This document shows, one piece after another, positions 1-12,900 of a stretch of DNA of 64,000 nucleotides. This DNA is from Acanthaster planci (lineage: Eukaryota > Echinodermata > Asteroidea > Valvatida > Acanthasteridae). The notes beneath the pieces are model-generated. The model worked only from the letters and a program-made list of their open reading frames with translations. It had not been told where the DNA came from and ran no database searches. The stretch is taken from the NCBI RefSeq assembly GCF_001949145.1, contig NW_019091402.1, positions 2,515,005 through 2,579,004 of the forward strand. Reading direction: 5' to 3'. The translations under genes were made by a program, and so were the position numbers. The stretch's first letter is position 1. Every line of letters begins with the position of its first letter.

Positions 1-47
1 GACGTTAACATCCAGCTACCCAGTACCCGCCTATGGTGTCTGCTCTG

Positions 48-770
48 TTGATGTCAGAGTCGTGTTTTTCCCACATGTGGCCGCTAAAACTATGGTTGGC
101 CGTTAGTTCAAAAGTAACAAGAATAATTGAAGTGTGAAAAGTCCCTCGCAACTATCAGAATACTAGGTGATAATACACCAAATACTGAATGAAAATGCAA
201 CTCTATTTAAGTCTAAAAATGTCCGTATTGAACGAATTTGAGGTCAAATCAAAAACCAATAGATAGATTTCACATTAGCACCATCTGCGCATATCCGCAT
301 GGAAATCGAGGCTCCCTGTGTTGAACTTCGTCGCGCGCGCCCGCGGAGTCCACACAGTACGTGCAGTATCCGGTTCATAAGTGTGGCACCACTTCAGTTT
401 AAACCATGCCCACTGCACAAGATAAACGACCATCGCAGGTACGTTAGTTCGAGGTAAATTGCCATTATATTTTATTTTGATTTCATGTGTCGAGTCATCC
501 TGAAAGACTCTTCCACAAAAATTTGCAGCCTGAAAAGTCTGAATTTAGCATACCTTTGTGTATTTTGTGTCTTGACTCCTTATTTGAATCGCTTGATCGA
601 ATTAATAATTGAAGCTGACATACAGCTTCGTTTTCAAATGTGGAAGTGCGCAGATTGAGGCTAAAAGTGTCGTATTGGGATCCTTCTATTAAACGGTGAT
701 ATTTCTGCAAACTCTATCTGCCCATACAAGTCGTGGGCAAAGTCAGAGTGGTCTAGTGACAGAACCCTGG
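48..770. repeat. Interrupted copy of a dispersed unclassified repeat
   Basis: Bases 48-275 match 19540-19795 over many short blocks in the same order (for example ctatggttggccgt against ttatggttggccgt, and ttgaacgaattt in both). The match resumes at about 690-770 (tctgcaaact, gggcaaa-t-agagt) against 19790-19835. The 276-690 stretch is therefore an insertion here, or a deletion in the other copy. No terminal repeats were identified. Confidence 0.6.
406..438 (+). other. Possible unrelated first coding exon (very tentative)
   Basis: ATG at 406 in an acceptable context (A at -3) opens MPTAQDKRPSQ, followed directly by an ideal donor gtacgt at 439. A CpG-rich patch (about 328-352) lies 55-80 bases upstream, as at a promoter. 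It cannot splice in frame to the BIG exon at 820 (phase 0 against one missing base), so it would belong to another transcript or be chance. Confidence 0.15.
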
Positions 771-819
771 CTGCGCCGCTGTTGAAACACTCACACAACG
801 CACCTTTCCCCTTTTGCAG

Positions 820-989
820 TTGACTTTGTGCAGGCCCTGTGCCAAGTGTCGGTGGACGAGCTCCAGGCCACCAACACCTGCCGCATGTTCAGCCTGACCA
901 AGATCGTGGAGATCTCCTACTACAACATGGGCCGGGTCCGCGTCCAGTGGTCACGCATCTGGAGCATACTCGGCGACCACTTCAACAAG
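820..989 (+). CDS. ARFGEF1/2: BIG exon a (residues 1-56)
   Basis: The acceptor follows a pyrimidine tract (cccttttgcag) and the donor is gtgagt. The first two bases complete a valine codon begun in the preceding exon outside the window. The peptide starts [14 protein letters not shown] and ends GDHFNK. Confidence 0.95.
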
Positions 990-3900
990 GTGAGTGCGTC
1001 CAACTTTAATACGAAGATTGCCCAAGTGGTAAACAGAAACGTTTGCCCGTCCCAGTAATTGTCGTGCCCTAACATTGGGCACTTTCACAATTTTTTTCTG
1101 TTCATCAACATGCCCGGGCAATGGTTGTGTTCCAAATTTCTCAAGGGAATTTCAAATATTGCTGTTCATGGTCCATGAGTTTGACTTTTGCTCTGAATTC
1201 CAAGACGCATTTTCCATTGGAGTTCAAAGCTGGACATGAAAGAACTTTGGCGACACCACTTCAAGAAAAGCCAGGAATCAGTCGAAGTGCATTAATTGAT
1301 TATGTTTGTTTTTGAATAATTGCATTTTTTGCTACGGCCATTACATCACAAAGAGCTTTTCCTTTATTGTCAAATTCTGGAGTGGATTTTGGGTTTTGAA
1401 GCAGAGCTAAATGCACCACTGTCATTGTAGCTGTGCTTGATGGATAGCGCTCTGACGTTCTAACATAACTGCAAAAACTACCAATTCTCGACGCAGGTGG
1501 GATGCAATCCCAAGGAGGACGTGGCCTTCTTTGCCATCGACTCGCTCCGCCAGCTGTCCATGAAGTTTCTGGAGAAAGGAGAGCTGCCCAACTTCAAGTT
1601 CCAGAAGGAGTTCCTGCGGCCGTTTGAGTACATCATGAAGAAGAACAAGTCAGTCGCTCTCCTCCCCGTCCGCCGTTTCTCCCGGCTTGGCTTTGTTTTT
1701 CTCCCCATGCCCTTCCTCATTTTGAGCACTGATTTTTTTTTTCCCCCTCTCCATGGGATCGCAACGTTCGCCTTGCATTTCGTTAATTCCCGTCTCTTGC
1801 CTTTCAGTTCCGTTCTTTTTTACTTCTTTTTCTCTTTGTTTTACATGGTTCCTTGCGTTTCGGATGGGGTAAGAAGTTTTGTTTAAAAAAAAGCCAATAT
1901 GGTTGCCTCCTCTCAAAGTTTAAAAGGAATGTTTATTGCTGCGGAATTCCATGTTATATTGTAGTTCACTTGTTTCCTTTCTCCGATGATAAACTTTATA
2001 AAGATGGACTTTTGACCATTAGTTGTCATAACCTGAGACGTCTGGGGCCAATTTCATAGAGCTGCTTAAGCACAAAATTTGCTTAAGTACGAGAAAATCT
2101 TGCTTGATAAATCAGGTAACCAGCCAAAACTCCTTGCGATATATATTGTTTTGGGATCGTATTTAGCTGTCTTTTGGTTAGCATGACAGTCAGATAGAGT
2201 TTGAGCTGGTACCCTTTGTTTTTTTTTTAAGCAAGGTTTTCACGCTTAAGCAACTTTTGTGTTTAAGTGTCTCTATGAAATTGGTCCCTGGCTGTAGCTT
2301 TTTAGGTATCACATTTCTTTGAGAATCGCTCCTTTAGTCCTCTTTTTGTGGTGCGCTTTCATGTCTGGCGGCAAAAGTTTGCTTTTAACTTGAAATGATT
2401 GAAACTTGTGGGACAGATGCCGCAAAGTAGTTGAAGCCACAGTTTGTTCATTTTGCATCACCTGTGTTGTCTGCTCTCCTAGATCGCCCACCATCAGGGA
2501 CATGGTGGTGCGCTGCATAGCCCAGATGGTCAACTCACAGGCCATCAACATCCGCTCCGGCTGGAAGAATGTCTTCTCCGTCTTCCACCTGGCTGCGGCC
2601 GACCACGAAGAAGGGATCGTGGAACTGGCTTTCCAGACGACCGGCAACATCATCAGTAAGTGTGCTCAGTGACAAGGCTTTTTCACCAAGTTACAAAACT
2701 TCACAAAACAGATTGGAAAAGTTCGAAATGAGTCGCCACCAAACCAGGAGAAGGGCAAAAAATTTTACGTTTCAGTCTCAGCAATCTGTAAATTGTCTAC
2801 ATGTTAGTCACACTGAAAATGTAGCATTTTAGAAGCAGCTCTAACTTTCGTTATTGGTTTTCGATATGTGCAGTGGAGAGCGCCATATTTGCATATTCAC
2901 CTTGATATTGCATGCCTTCGTAACATAGCCTACTGGGACTTGATTTTTGAGGCAGCTTGACTTCGTCATGCATGGCATTCCAATTCTCGCTTTTCCCTTC
3001 AGGCAACGTCTTTGAGAAGTATTTTGGCGCCATCCTGGACTCGTTCCAAGACGCCGTCAAGTGTCTGTCGGAGTTTGCCTGCAACGCCGCTTTCCCAGAC
3101 ACCAGCATGGAGGCCATCCGCCTCATCCGTAGCTGTGCCAAATACGTCATGGAAAAGCCTCAGGTGAGTCTGGGTACCAGACTTGGTTTTTCTTTTATAG
3201 TGGACTTCATGAGGGAGCAGAAGACGTTTTTTATTGAATCCTGTTAAAAAAGTTCAATAGAAATAGTAAGAGATTTGGAGAAGACCTATGTCTTACAGAC
3301 ACGTATATTTCTGACAACTTCCACAGGTACTTAAACTAGCTAATACTCAGAATACGCGTTTGAACAAAGAGATTTGACCATTGCATATACCAAAGAATCT
3401 GCTTAAATCTACAGTGGCAAAGAAAGCAACGATTTCACATAAAGGTGTTATTCCCATTGAAAGTGCAAACTTTAAAAAAAATCCAGCCCTTCTGTATTAA
3501 ATGCAGAAGATTCTCTGGACAAGTCATGTCTGCTGAAACCCACAATTCTATGGACACTCATCGTTCTGCAGAAACAAAGTCTGCAATAATGCGTAATCTT
3601 CCAGAAACCCATAACAAACTCCTGCACGAAGCAACTCTGCATGAAAGCTTCATTCTGTTCACTCCTCTGATTCTTCAGAGCCCACCATTCTGACAACATC
3701 GCCCAGTATCCCTCGTGCAGAAAGGTTACTCGCCTAGATTTTGTGATTTCCGGAAAAAAACATCGTGGTTCTGCAGGATCGCTTGATTGATCAGAAACCA
3801 AGATGTTACAGAAGCCTATGGGCCTTCTGTCTAAACCTGTTGTCTTGTCAAACAAAAGTCCAGTGCATGTCGACTGAATAATTGCAGTACAACGTTCAAG

Positions 3901-6900
3901 TGTCATTTTTCCCGTTCTTGATCTCTCTCTTAGATGTTCCGTGAGCACGTCGGCGACCACGAGACACCCATTGATGAGGAGGATCGCATCTGGGTCAAGG
4001 GATGGTTCCCTGTCCTCTTTGAGCTCTCCTGTGTCATCAATAGGTGTAAACTGGACGTCAGGACAAGGTGAGGAACAAGTATGGACCCCAGAAAAACCGA
4101 TGGAAAAGCACAAGTTTAATCCACTGTAACAAAATGAAGAGCTTAGAATGTGCTTAATAGTGCATATCAATAGTGCATATGAAAAATATACTTAAAGCTT
4201 GTTTTGTGGGATCAGTTCAAATTTTACAGAAAGATTGAGCTTTCCCGTATTTGGCACTCGAATAAAGGTTGGTTCGTTCAACTTGGAATAAAGGTTGGTT
4301 CGTTCAACTTGGAATAAAGGTTGGTTCGTTCAACTTGGAATAAAGGTTGGTTCGTTCAACTTGGAATAAAGGTTGGTTCGTTCAACTTGGAAGCGAATGT
4401 CTCGTTGAAATTCATGTCATTAGGCTAATGTTTGTATCAAGTTTGCTCCATGTGATATAGCAAGGGATAGAGGTTGGCACAGTGGTTCTTTCCTCACCTT
4501 AAGTTGCTGCCATATCACAGGTTGCTTCCCAGCTAGTGTGGGTACCCATGTTTTGGTGGACAGTGGTAAATCAGTGTTAAGTGGTCTGCTCAAGGACACC
4601 ACGCGATGTCAGCAGCTGGATTTGAACCCCTGATCATAGGTCGCAAACCCTGTTCCCTTATAAGACCCCTCCAAGTCAAAGAACAGTAAACACAGCATAA
4701 GGCCAGCCTCTGGATTTGTAACTTTGACCCCTGACCACATGATATCCAACCTACTGCCCCCCCCTTATAAAAAGCTCTGAAGGAGAGAGCTTTGAACACG
4801 TCACAGGGACAGTAGCTGGATTCAAAGCCTTGACCCTTTGATCACAAGGCACAACCCTATACCCCCCCCCAAAAAAACTTTGAATCAAAGAGCTATAAAC
4901 ATTACTTGACCAGCTGGATTTGAACCCTAGACCCTCCAATTTGCAAGCCACAAACCCTATTCAGTTGTTCAGCCCCTTCTAAATCAAAAAAGCTGTCAAC
5001 ACACTGTAAGACCAGGAACCAGATTGGAACCCTTGACCTTTCGATCCCAAGCCGCAAACCCTAACCACCGGTCCACCCGCCCTTCTGCTATAACCTCCCA
5101 ATCTGTTGCAACCTTTCAGGGGTTTGACCGTCATGTTCGAGATCATGAAGAGCTACGGCCACACGTTCTACCAGCACTGGTGGAAGGACCTCTTCCGGAT
5201 TGTCTTCCGCATCTTCGACAACATGAAGCTCCCGGAACAGGTCTTAGAAGTGAGATGGATATTTTTATGGTCCGCCCTCAAAGAACCTGGAGCCGATCTC
5301 CACCCTACTAACAACGTTACCAAAACCCTGTTCTGTTGATTAAATGTGGAAGTGTTAAAAACTGTGAAAGTGTCCTATGCTCGTTGAAGACTAGTCTGGT
5401 TCCCTAGTCAGGTGCTCGTCTCTAGGTCCAGTAGCCACCATGGTCACATTACTGTTACTCTCATTCCTTTCCACACCTGCTGCTCTGAATTTCGTTGTTT
5501 TTCATGTTCACGAATGTCTGCAGCGTATGAATCGCCATTTTGTCTCCCATTTGCTTTCCTGCAATTTTACTGATTTGAACGCCTATTGCCGTTTGCATAC
5601 GACCTTTGCGGAGGCTGTCTTTTTAAAACACAAATGGACACTTTTGAGCTCCATCTTAAAACTGAAACTGCACTGCGTTATGTTTGACAGTGGTGGCCAC
5701 CTGACCTAATTTAGGAGACATGAAGGATGTTTTAAGGCAGGGAACTAGACTAGTTTTGAATACCTGTTTAACCAGTAGGGTGCTGTGACTTTCCACACAT
5801 TTAGCCAGCGCATGCCTGCAGAGTTTCCACAAAGCCACCAACAGAGGGCGGACTTTCACCCATTCTACCATGAGAAACAGTTCCATGCGTCCATTTTTTC
5901 TTCTCAGAGTTAACATCACTAACAGCACAACTAACAATTATTTCATAGACGGAAATTTAAACTTAGCGGGCCTATTCACTCATCAAAGCAGTATTTTGAG
6001 TGGAAGTAACTGAGACTTGCCTGTTTCAGTTTGCTGTTTGCGTATTACATCGATAGTTCTTGCATTCAAGTAAAATGCTGAACTTGGAAACTCGAGTGAT
6101 CTCTTTTTACGGGGGGAGAGGCAAATACTCATTGAATCTTGATTCTGGCCAATCAGTGCATTTGAATCTTGATGCTGGCCAATCAGTGCATTTGAATCTT
6201 GAGTCTGGCCAATCACTGCATTTGAATCTTGAGTCTGGCCAATCAGTGCATTTGAATCTTGATTCTGGCCAATCACTGCATTTGAATCTTGAGTCTGGCC
6301 AATCAGTACATTTGAATCTTGAGTCTGGCCAAACAGTGCATTTGAATCTTAATTCTGGCCAATCAGTGCATTTGAATCTTGAGTCTGGCCAATCAGTGCA
6401 TTTGAATCGTGATTCTGCCAATCAGTGCATTCTTCAGTGTAGCAATGTAGAGCTTTTCTGCGCATTCTTTAAAATAGGTAGAGGCCATTCATTCATTGTG
6501 ACACGTTCATCCGTGTGATACAGCGCTGTTTTTTTTTCTTTGGCGCTTTTGTAAATGATCAGTACTGTGTAGTATGGTGACTCTCCCTTAAAACGCCCCT
6601 GTATGAACAGGCCTCTGAATCAGACTGGACCCTTCACCCCATCCCTTCATTCTTACCCCGTTGAGAACGGTAGTGCAGGAAGGGCATTTCAAAGTGAAGA
6701 GACGACGTGTTTTTACCGTGGCAGCAATTTTTGTCTTGATTTTTCACTCTTGTAAAGCATTCGCCAAACTCAGTGGTGCATTGGCAATGCATACTGTGTG
6801 ATAGATAAGCACCACAGTACATGGTTAACACATAGAGGGAGCCGCAGAAAGATGCCCCACTTTGTTGTATTGCCCTCAACGTAGCTCGACTGAATGACTC

Positions 6901-9900
6901 CCTTTGGCCAAGCGCATGCAGAGTCACAGGTGGTAAAGGACCAGACTAGTTGACCATTCTGGTCTAGCCTAGTGGTTGTCATGCGGGCCGCCTCTTTCCT
7001 ATAAAGTGTCATCGGCGGCTGCTCATCTCTTTCCACAATGCTGTCATCACGCACTCATGACATAGCATTTTGCCAGCAAAGTGTTATTTTAGTCTTCACC
7101 AGGGGCACAATTTGGCATTTGTCAAAACAAAAACCATTTCTTAAATCAAACGTGTACTGACTAGAAATTGCAAAATGCCAGTGATAAACAACTGAATCAG
7201 GTATTGGTTGCCACTGCCAAAATGAGCCCGTGACATCTGATTCTTGTTCAAGCAAATTGCTTTGTTGATCAAGTATGTCNNNNNNNNNNNNNNNNNNNNN
7301 NNNNNNNNNNNNNNNNNNNNNNNNNNNNNNNNNNNNNNNNNNNNNNNNNNNNNNNNNNNNNNNNNNNNNNNNNNNNNNNNNNNNNNNNNNNNNNNNNNNN
7401 NNNNNNNNNNNNNNNNNNNNNNNNNNNNNNNNNNNNNNNNNNNNNNNNNNNNNNNNNNNNNNNNNNNNNNNNNNNNNNNNNNNNNNNNNNNNNNNNNNNN
7501 NNNNNNNNNNNNNNNNNNNNNNNNNNNNNNNNNNNNNNNNNNNNNNNNNNNNNNNNNNNNNNNNNNNNNNNNNNNNNNNNNNNNNNNNNNNNNNNNNNNN
7601 NNNNNNNNNNNNNNNNNNNNNNNNNNNNNNNNNNNNNNNNNNNNNNNNNNNNNNNNNNNNNNNNNNNNNNNNNNNNNNNNNNNNNNNNNNNNNNNNNNNN
7701 NNNNNNNNNNNNNNNNNNNNNNNNNNNNNNNNNNNNNNNNNNNNNNNNNNNNNNNNNNNNNNNNNNNNNNNNNNNNNNNNNNNNNNNNNNNNNNNNNNNN
7801 NNNNNNNNNNNNNNNNNNNNNNNNNNNNNNNNNNNNNNNNNNNNNNNNNNNNNNNNNNNNNNNNNNNNNNNNNNNNNNNNNNNNNNNNNNNNNNNNNNNN
7901 NNNNNNNNNNNNNNNNNNNNNNNNNNNNNNNNNNNNNNNNNNNNNNNNNNNNNNNNNNNNNNNNNNNNNNNNNNNNNNNNNNNNNNNNNNNNNNNNNNNN
8001 NNNNNNNNNNNNNNNNNNNNNNNNNNNNNNNNNNNNNNNNNNNNNNNNNNNNNNNNNNNNNNNNNNNNNNNNNNNNNNNNNNNNNNNNNNNNNNNNNNNN
8101 NNNNNNNNNNNNNNNNNNNNNNNGCGAAGCACCCATTCACTCTGTATAACCTGTATTTTTTTAAACCATGAGCAGAAAACGGAATGGATGATGACAACCT
8201 GTAACCACGCGCTGTTCGCCATCGTGGACGTCTTCACGCAATACTTTGATGTCCTCAACGAGATTCTCTTGGAAGACCTCCTCCAGCAACTCCTGTGGTG
8301 CGTCCAACAAGGTGAGAGTGCCACAACGCCATTTATCCATTGACGATGCATGCGTTGTGCTCAAAATTGTGTGCCTTGGTCTTGTGACAAGAGGTTTTGT
8401 TTGAGCTGTGTTTAAGTGGTCATAACCAAGAATCGGTTAATTTTGTTCCATGCCTGAATTTATTTGGCATTGATCCAGTTCGGTGTATTCCAACAGCATG
8501 TGCTCTCTACAAGGATATTCAGGAACAGCTGTGCACGTGCACCGCTCAACTGTGAGCTTTGTTCCCGAAAGACCTTGGCTTTGTGAAACACTGAACTGGT
8601 TCATTATAATCGGCCATGATTTATGCATTAAGAATTAGTACATTTGATCAAAGAGAAACAAGTGAACCAGTTTTGATTTGACCATAAACATGCACCCCAG
8701 GAGGCTGCGTGCAAAAGTTGTGGCTACAGCTGAACACGGGACATGTTTGTGTGGAAGCCACTGGCCAGCGGCTGCAGCTACATCCTATAGTCAACTGTGT
8801 AACACTCAGCCGCTGCCTTTTGATTTGAGCACGGCCAGAAGTGAACCGCTTCATGGACTGTGTACAGGAGTCCAGAGATGATGCTGTTAGGTGCTACAGA
8901 CTAAAGTCAAGGATACATATGCGCACACTGGTTTGTGCATGTAAACTGTGTTGAGTGCAAGCAACCAATTTTCATCAGAATGTGCACAAATCAAGAGCAT
9001 ACAAGCGACCTGCCTCCCAAAATGCAGTGGATGATTGAAGGATCCAGGTTAGTTACGGTTAGTGAGGTCTGAGGAAGTCTGTTAATACCATGTTCATTTT
9101 TCTGTTCTGTCCAGACAACGAGCAGTTGGCGCGGTCGGGCACCAACTGCCTGGAGCAGCTGGTGATCAGCAACGGAGCGTCCTTCAGCGCCACCACCTGG
9201 GACCGTGTCTGCACCTGCATGCTGGACATCTTCAAGAGCACCATACCCCACGGGTGAGCTCCCAATTCTCTCTGTTACTCCACAAATCTGACCAATAATC
9301 TTCAATCTTTACGCCTATGATGTTTGCATATTAATGGACAGTGGTTTTAATGTTTGGCAGTGCCTCATTATGTAACGGATACCAAACATTTCTGTTGTGT
9401 ACTTTTCTACACATTTAGTCAACTGCAGGCCAAATTTGGTTTTGTAGAAACTTGAAAACTGACACCGCCACTTGACACCAGATGACGTGAAATCACACAT
9501 CATTTTCCTTATTTATTCCACGGAGGACGTGTACACTCATTTAAGAATTCTTTTTTTCATTTCCGCTGTTGACATATTAATGCATCATGCTTGGTTGGGT
9601 CAAAGCACAATTGCAAGGTTGAAGAATTTGTGGGGGAAAAAAATGCCCCAGCAGCTTTTTTTTGGGTAAGAAAATCCAACATTCGCTGGCTGTTTGTTGT
9701 CTTTTGAGGACAGCTTACGTGACTTTTGTTTTTTAGTCTGTATTGGAAAGAGCAAACTGAACTCTTCGGGTTGAGGTATCACTAAGTCTGTCATCCTGAT
9801 GAAAACAGCCATAATGATGCATATGAAAAAAAGATGAGGGCTTCCAAGGGCTTGTCTTAACCTGAATATCTGTCTTTGTGTTGTAGTCTGTTGTCTTGGA

Positions 9901-12900
9901 GACCGGAGGAACATCATGGCGACGGACAGCCAGCCAAAGATGCCGACACAATCAGCAGAGATTCTCTACCAACTCCTGATCACGTGAGCTTCCATTCAGA
10001 ATTCATGGCGTGCCCAGAGTTGAGGCAACCCCTTTGATTTCCCACTTTTCGTTGTGTATGACTTGTTGACGCACGCGGCATCTGACATGCCAGTACTAAC
10101 CAGCACGCTCTCAGAGGTTCAAGACGTGAATTGTGTGATCGAATGTTGATCCCAACCCGAAGGAATTTTGGAAAATTCTCAAAAGATTCCTGGGAGCAAA
10201 TTATTAGAATTAGAGATCAAAAACTTTTTATGTTGAATGTTCTCTCCGTGCATGCCTACAACAGGCATACTGGTTGCCATAGTAACAGTAAGGTCCTGAG
10301 GAAAAAGCTCGCAGCTTTGTACGAAATGCTTATTTGTAGGTGTACTTCCAAGGTTGCAAACTCAGTTAAGTTTGTGAGCCGACCCAGCCAAATTTGCTCG
10401 AAGCTTGTTTGAGTTACGAGGCCTTGGAGAATCTCACATGGTGATGAGTGTGAGGAGCCCTCAAGGTATCGCGTGTCATATTCGTAGAGGTCAGGATGTT
10501 GGAAGGAGATTTGGTACACTACTGGTCCGTTTCCATGGTTGTTTGCGTGCTCAGAACTGGCAGAAAGGAGCAGTGTGTTTGCTGCCACCAGCATCTAAAA
10601 ACTCTCCAATCGACCTTAGCCATGGTGAAGCCTATTCAATGTAATCTGTTAAATGGGGTGGTGCCAGACTTTCTGGGGTTCCAAACCTCTTGAAACAAGA
10701 CTTGAAACATGTAGATATAATTGATCACAAATTTATAATCTTTTTCAACCAAAGCTGGTGTGAATTTGTATTGAACATCAATTGTATTGCTGCTGTGTTT
10801 ACTCTCAGGTTCCCAAAATGAAAAAGTTACCTCACGCTCAATTCAAGATGGCCGACACATGAATACAGTCTACAGTCTATTTGAGTGATATATCAAAATG
10901 GAAAGCTGACTTCAGTCCGTAGCCAGTTCTATGGCATGGAAAGAGTCTGTCAGGGAAACATAAGATTAAGACTAAGATTTGGTTGCCACATGTTAGTTGT
11001 CAGTTCCAAGAAATTCTCCACCTCTGTTGACCAGATGTTGTTCCGTTCTCGACCACTGCAGGATTCCCCCTCCCTGCTCTCGGGATCACCTGCCTCCGTC
11101 GATAAGGAGGACCACCCACCTCCCACGGCCGTCGAGCGGAGAGCGGACCTACGCCGGGCAGGCAGCGAGCACAGCGTGGCCAGCGCGACCAGCATGGAGA
11201 GCAAGACCAGCGGCCGGGCCCCAGACATCCACAGTAGGAAATGTTTAGTTGTTGTCCACAGTGAGAGATCGTTTCTGGAGAAATTTGCTGTCACCGACAA
11301 AGATTGACAGGGGCTGGCTCGGAAAATTTTGATATCGAATTTCAGTGCAAAGCAAAGACCATACTTTTCGACAGGAATTGATCGTGCATGCACAGCGTGT
11401 GTGGGTGTGCAGGCATGGCGTACATAGTGTGGACCTCTGCACAAAAGAAGTCCAAATAATGTAGTATGCGATGGCGTTGTGTGGACTTGCACGCGTCCAC
11501 ACAATGTTTTCCCTCTGAAAAACAATTTCAGAGGCATTTTGGGGTCAAGGTTATCTGTGGCAAAATGAAGAGGAACAGTCCAGGAAATCATCAAAAATCC
11601 AGCTGGAAGGAGTTCTCCTAGTTGGAGAAAAAGGAGCATTTCCCTCAAGTTTCCTTAACCACAGGAGGACAAAGGAATGTCCACACTTTGTATGCAAAAC
11701 AGGTATGGGTGTACACCATGTTTCCTCACTTAAGGGACATAGTCCCATGTAAAAGCATGTCATTCCTATGCATGGATATGAGCAATTCACGTGACTGATG
11801 AACTATTGTCAGTGGGTTCAGATAAGTAAAAGCCCTCGCCACATCTTGGGAAAAGGTCAACGTCACGTAACTCCGTTGCATAATGGTCAGGCACATCTCT
11901 GAATGGTTGTACGCAGTCCACACTTTTGACATCAGTCTTCTTGTGTGTGTGCGAGTGCTGATGTGGGATGTTTTTTGTCAACAAGTTAAATTTTCATTGG
12001 CCCTAGGCATAGTGCCTGCCGTGCCTATTGGATCATCTTGCCCTTGATTTGTTTGTTCCATTTGTAATATATGCAAACTGGTTCCCGTTCACCATCGGTG
12101 TCAAGTGTCCACGCGTGGCTCTCGTAAAAAGCCCACGCGGCAAAGTCGAGAGTTCTCTCAAAGTCTTCTCTGAGGTACGTGCAGGGAGCTGATAACTCCT
12201 GTCTCTCTCTCCTTGCTCCCCCAGAAACGCCCGCCGACCAGAAGATCTTCTCCAGCTTGCTCATCAAGTGCGTGGTGCAGCTGGAGCTCATTCAGACCAT
12301 TGACAACATTGTATTCTTCCCGGCCACCAGTCGGCACGAAGACGCGGACAACCTCAAAGCAGCCCAGGTAGGGGTTCACTTCTTCAACTCTTCTCCCTCG
12401 ACCTGGGTTAGTTTCCACAGCTCTCTAAAAGGACAGAGCATGTTTACAAGTTTTATGATTTTACCACTGCAGCCCAGTGTGATATGGACACCATGCCTAG
12501 TTTGACGAGGGCGCTTTGTTCTCCAGCGACAGCTTTCGTGCGGGTTGACACCACTGATCAACATTCGCCTCATTAACTCAGTCATGATCTGCATTTCTGA
12601 ACTTACCAAGTAGCGTACGAGAAATGACACAAAACACAGAAAAGGGGGGAGGTTGCTGTCACGTTAGCAGCGTTTCCCCGATGGTTTCACATTCTTGCAA
12701 GTGTTCCAACACGTAAGAACATTTTACACGTGTAAGTCAGCCTGGAGGCTGTAATTTGAGTGATAGCAGTAGAGAACTTGATGCTCTTCATCCAAAGTTG
12801 TTGTTCCCGTTTGCAGTCAACAATGGACAGAACAAAATCTCCCCGTCAGATTTTTTAAATCTAAACCATTAATTTCTGTTTCAAAACAGAAACCACTCTG

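Noticed and set aside
3472-4170. 232-codon open frame on the minus strand
   Set aside because: It overlaps a well supported BIG exon on the other strand and continues through intron; a shadow frame.
6107-6518. Repeat proteins from the minisatellite (plus and minus frames)
   Set aside because: Open frames follow automatically from a 30-bp unit without stops; the array lies in an intron, with no splice sites or signal supporting translation.
7055-8351. Long open frames across the N run
   Set aside because: Artefacts of unknown bases.
10950-11648. 232-codon open frame on the minus strand
   Set aside because: Antisense shadow of the GC-rich BIG linker exon.
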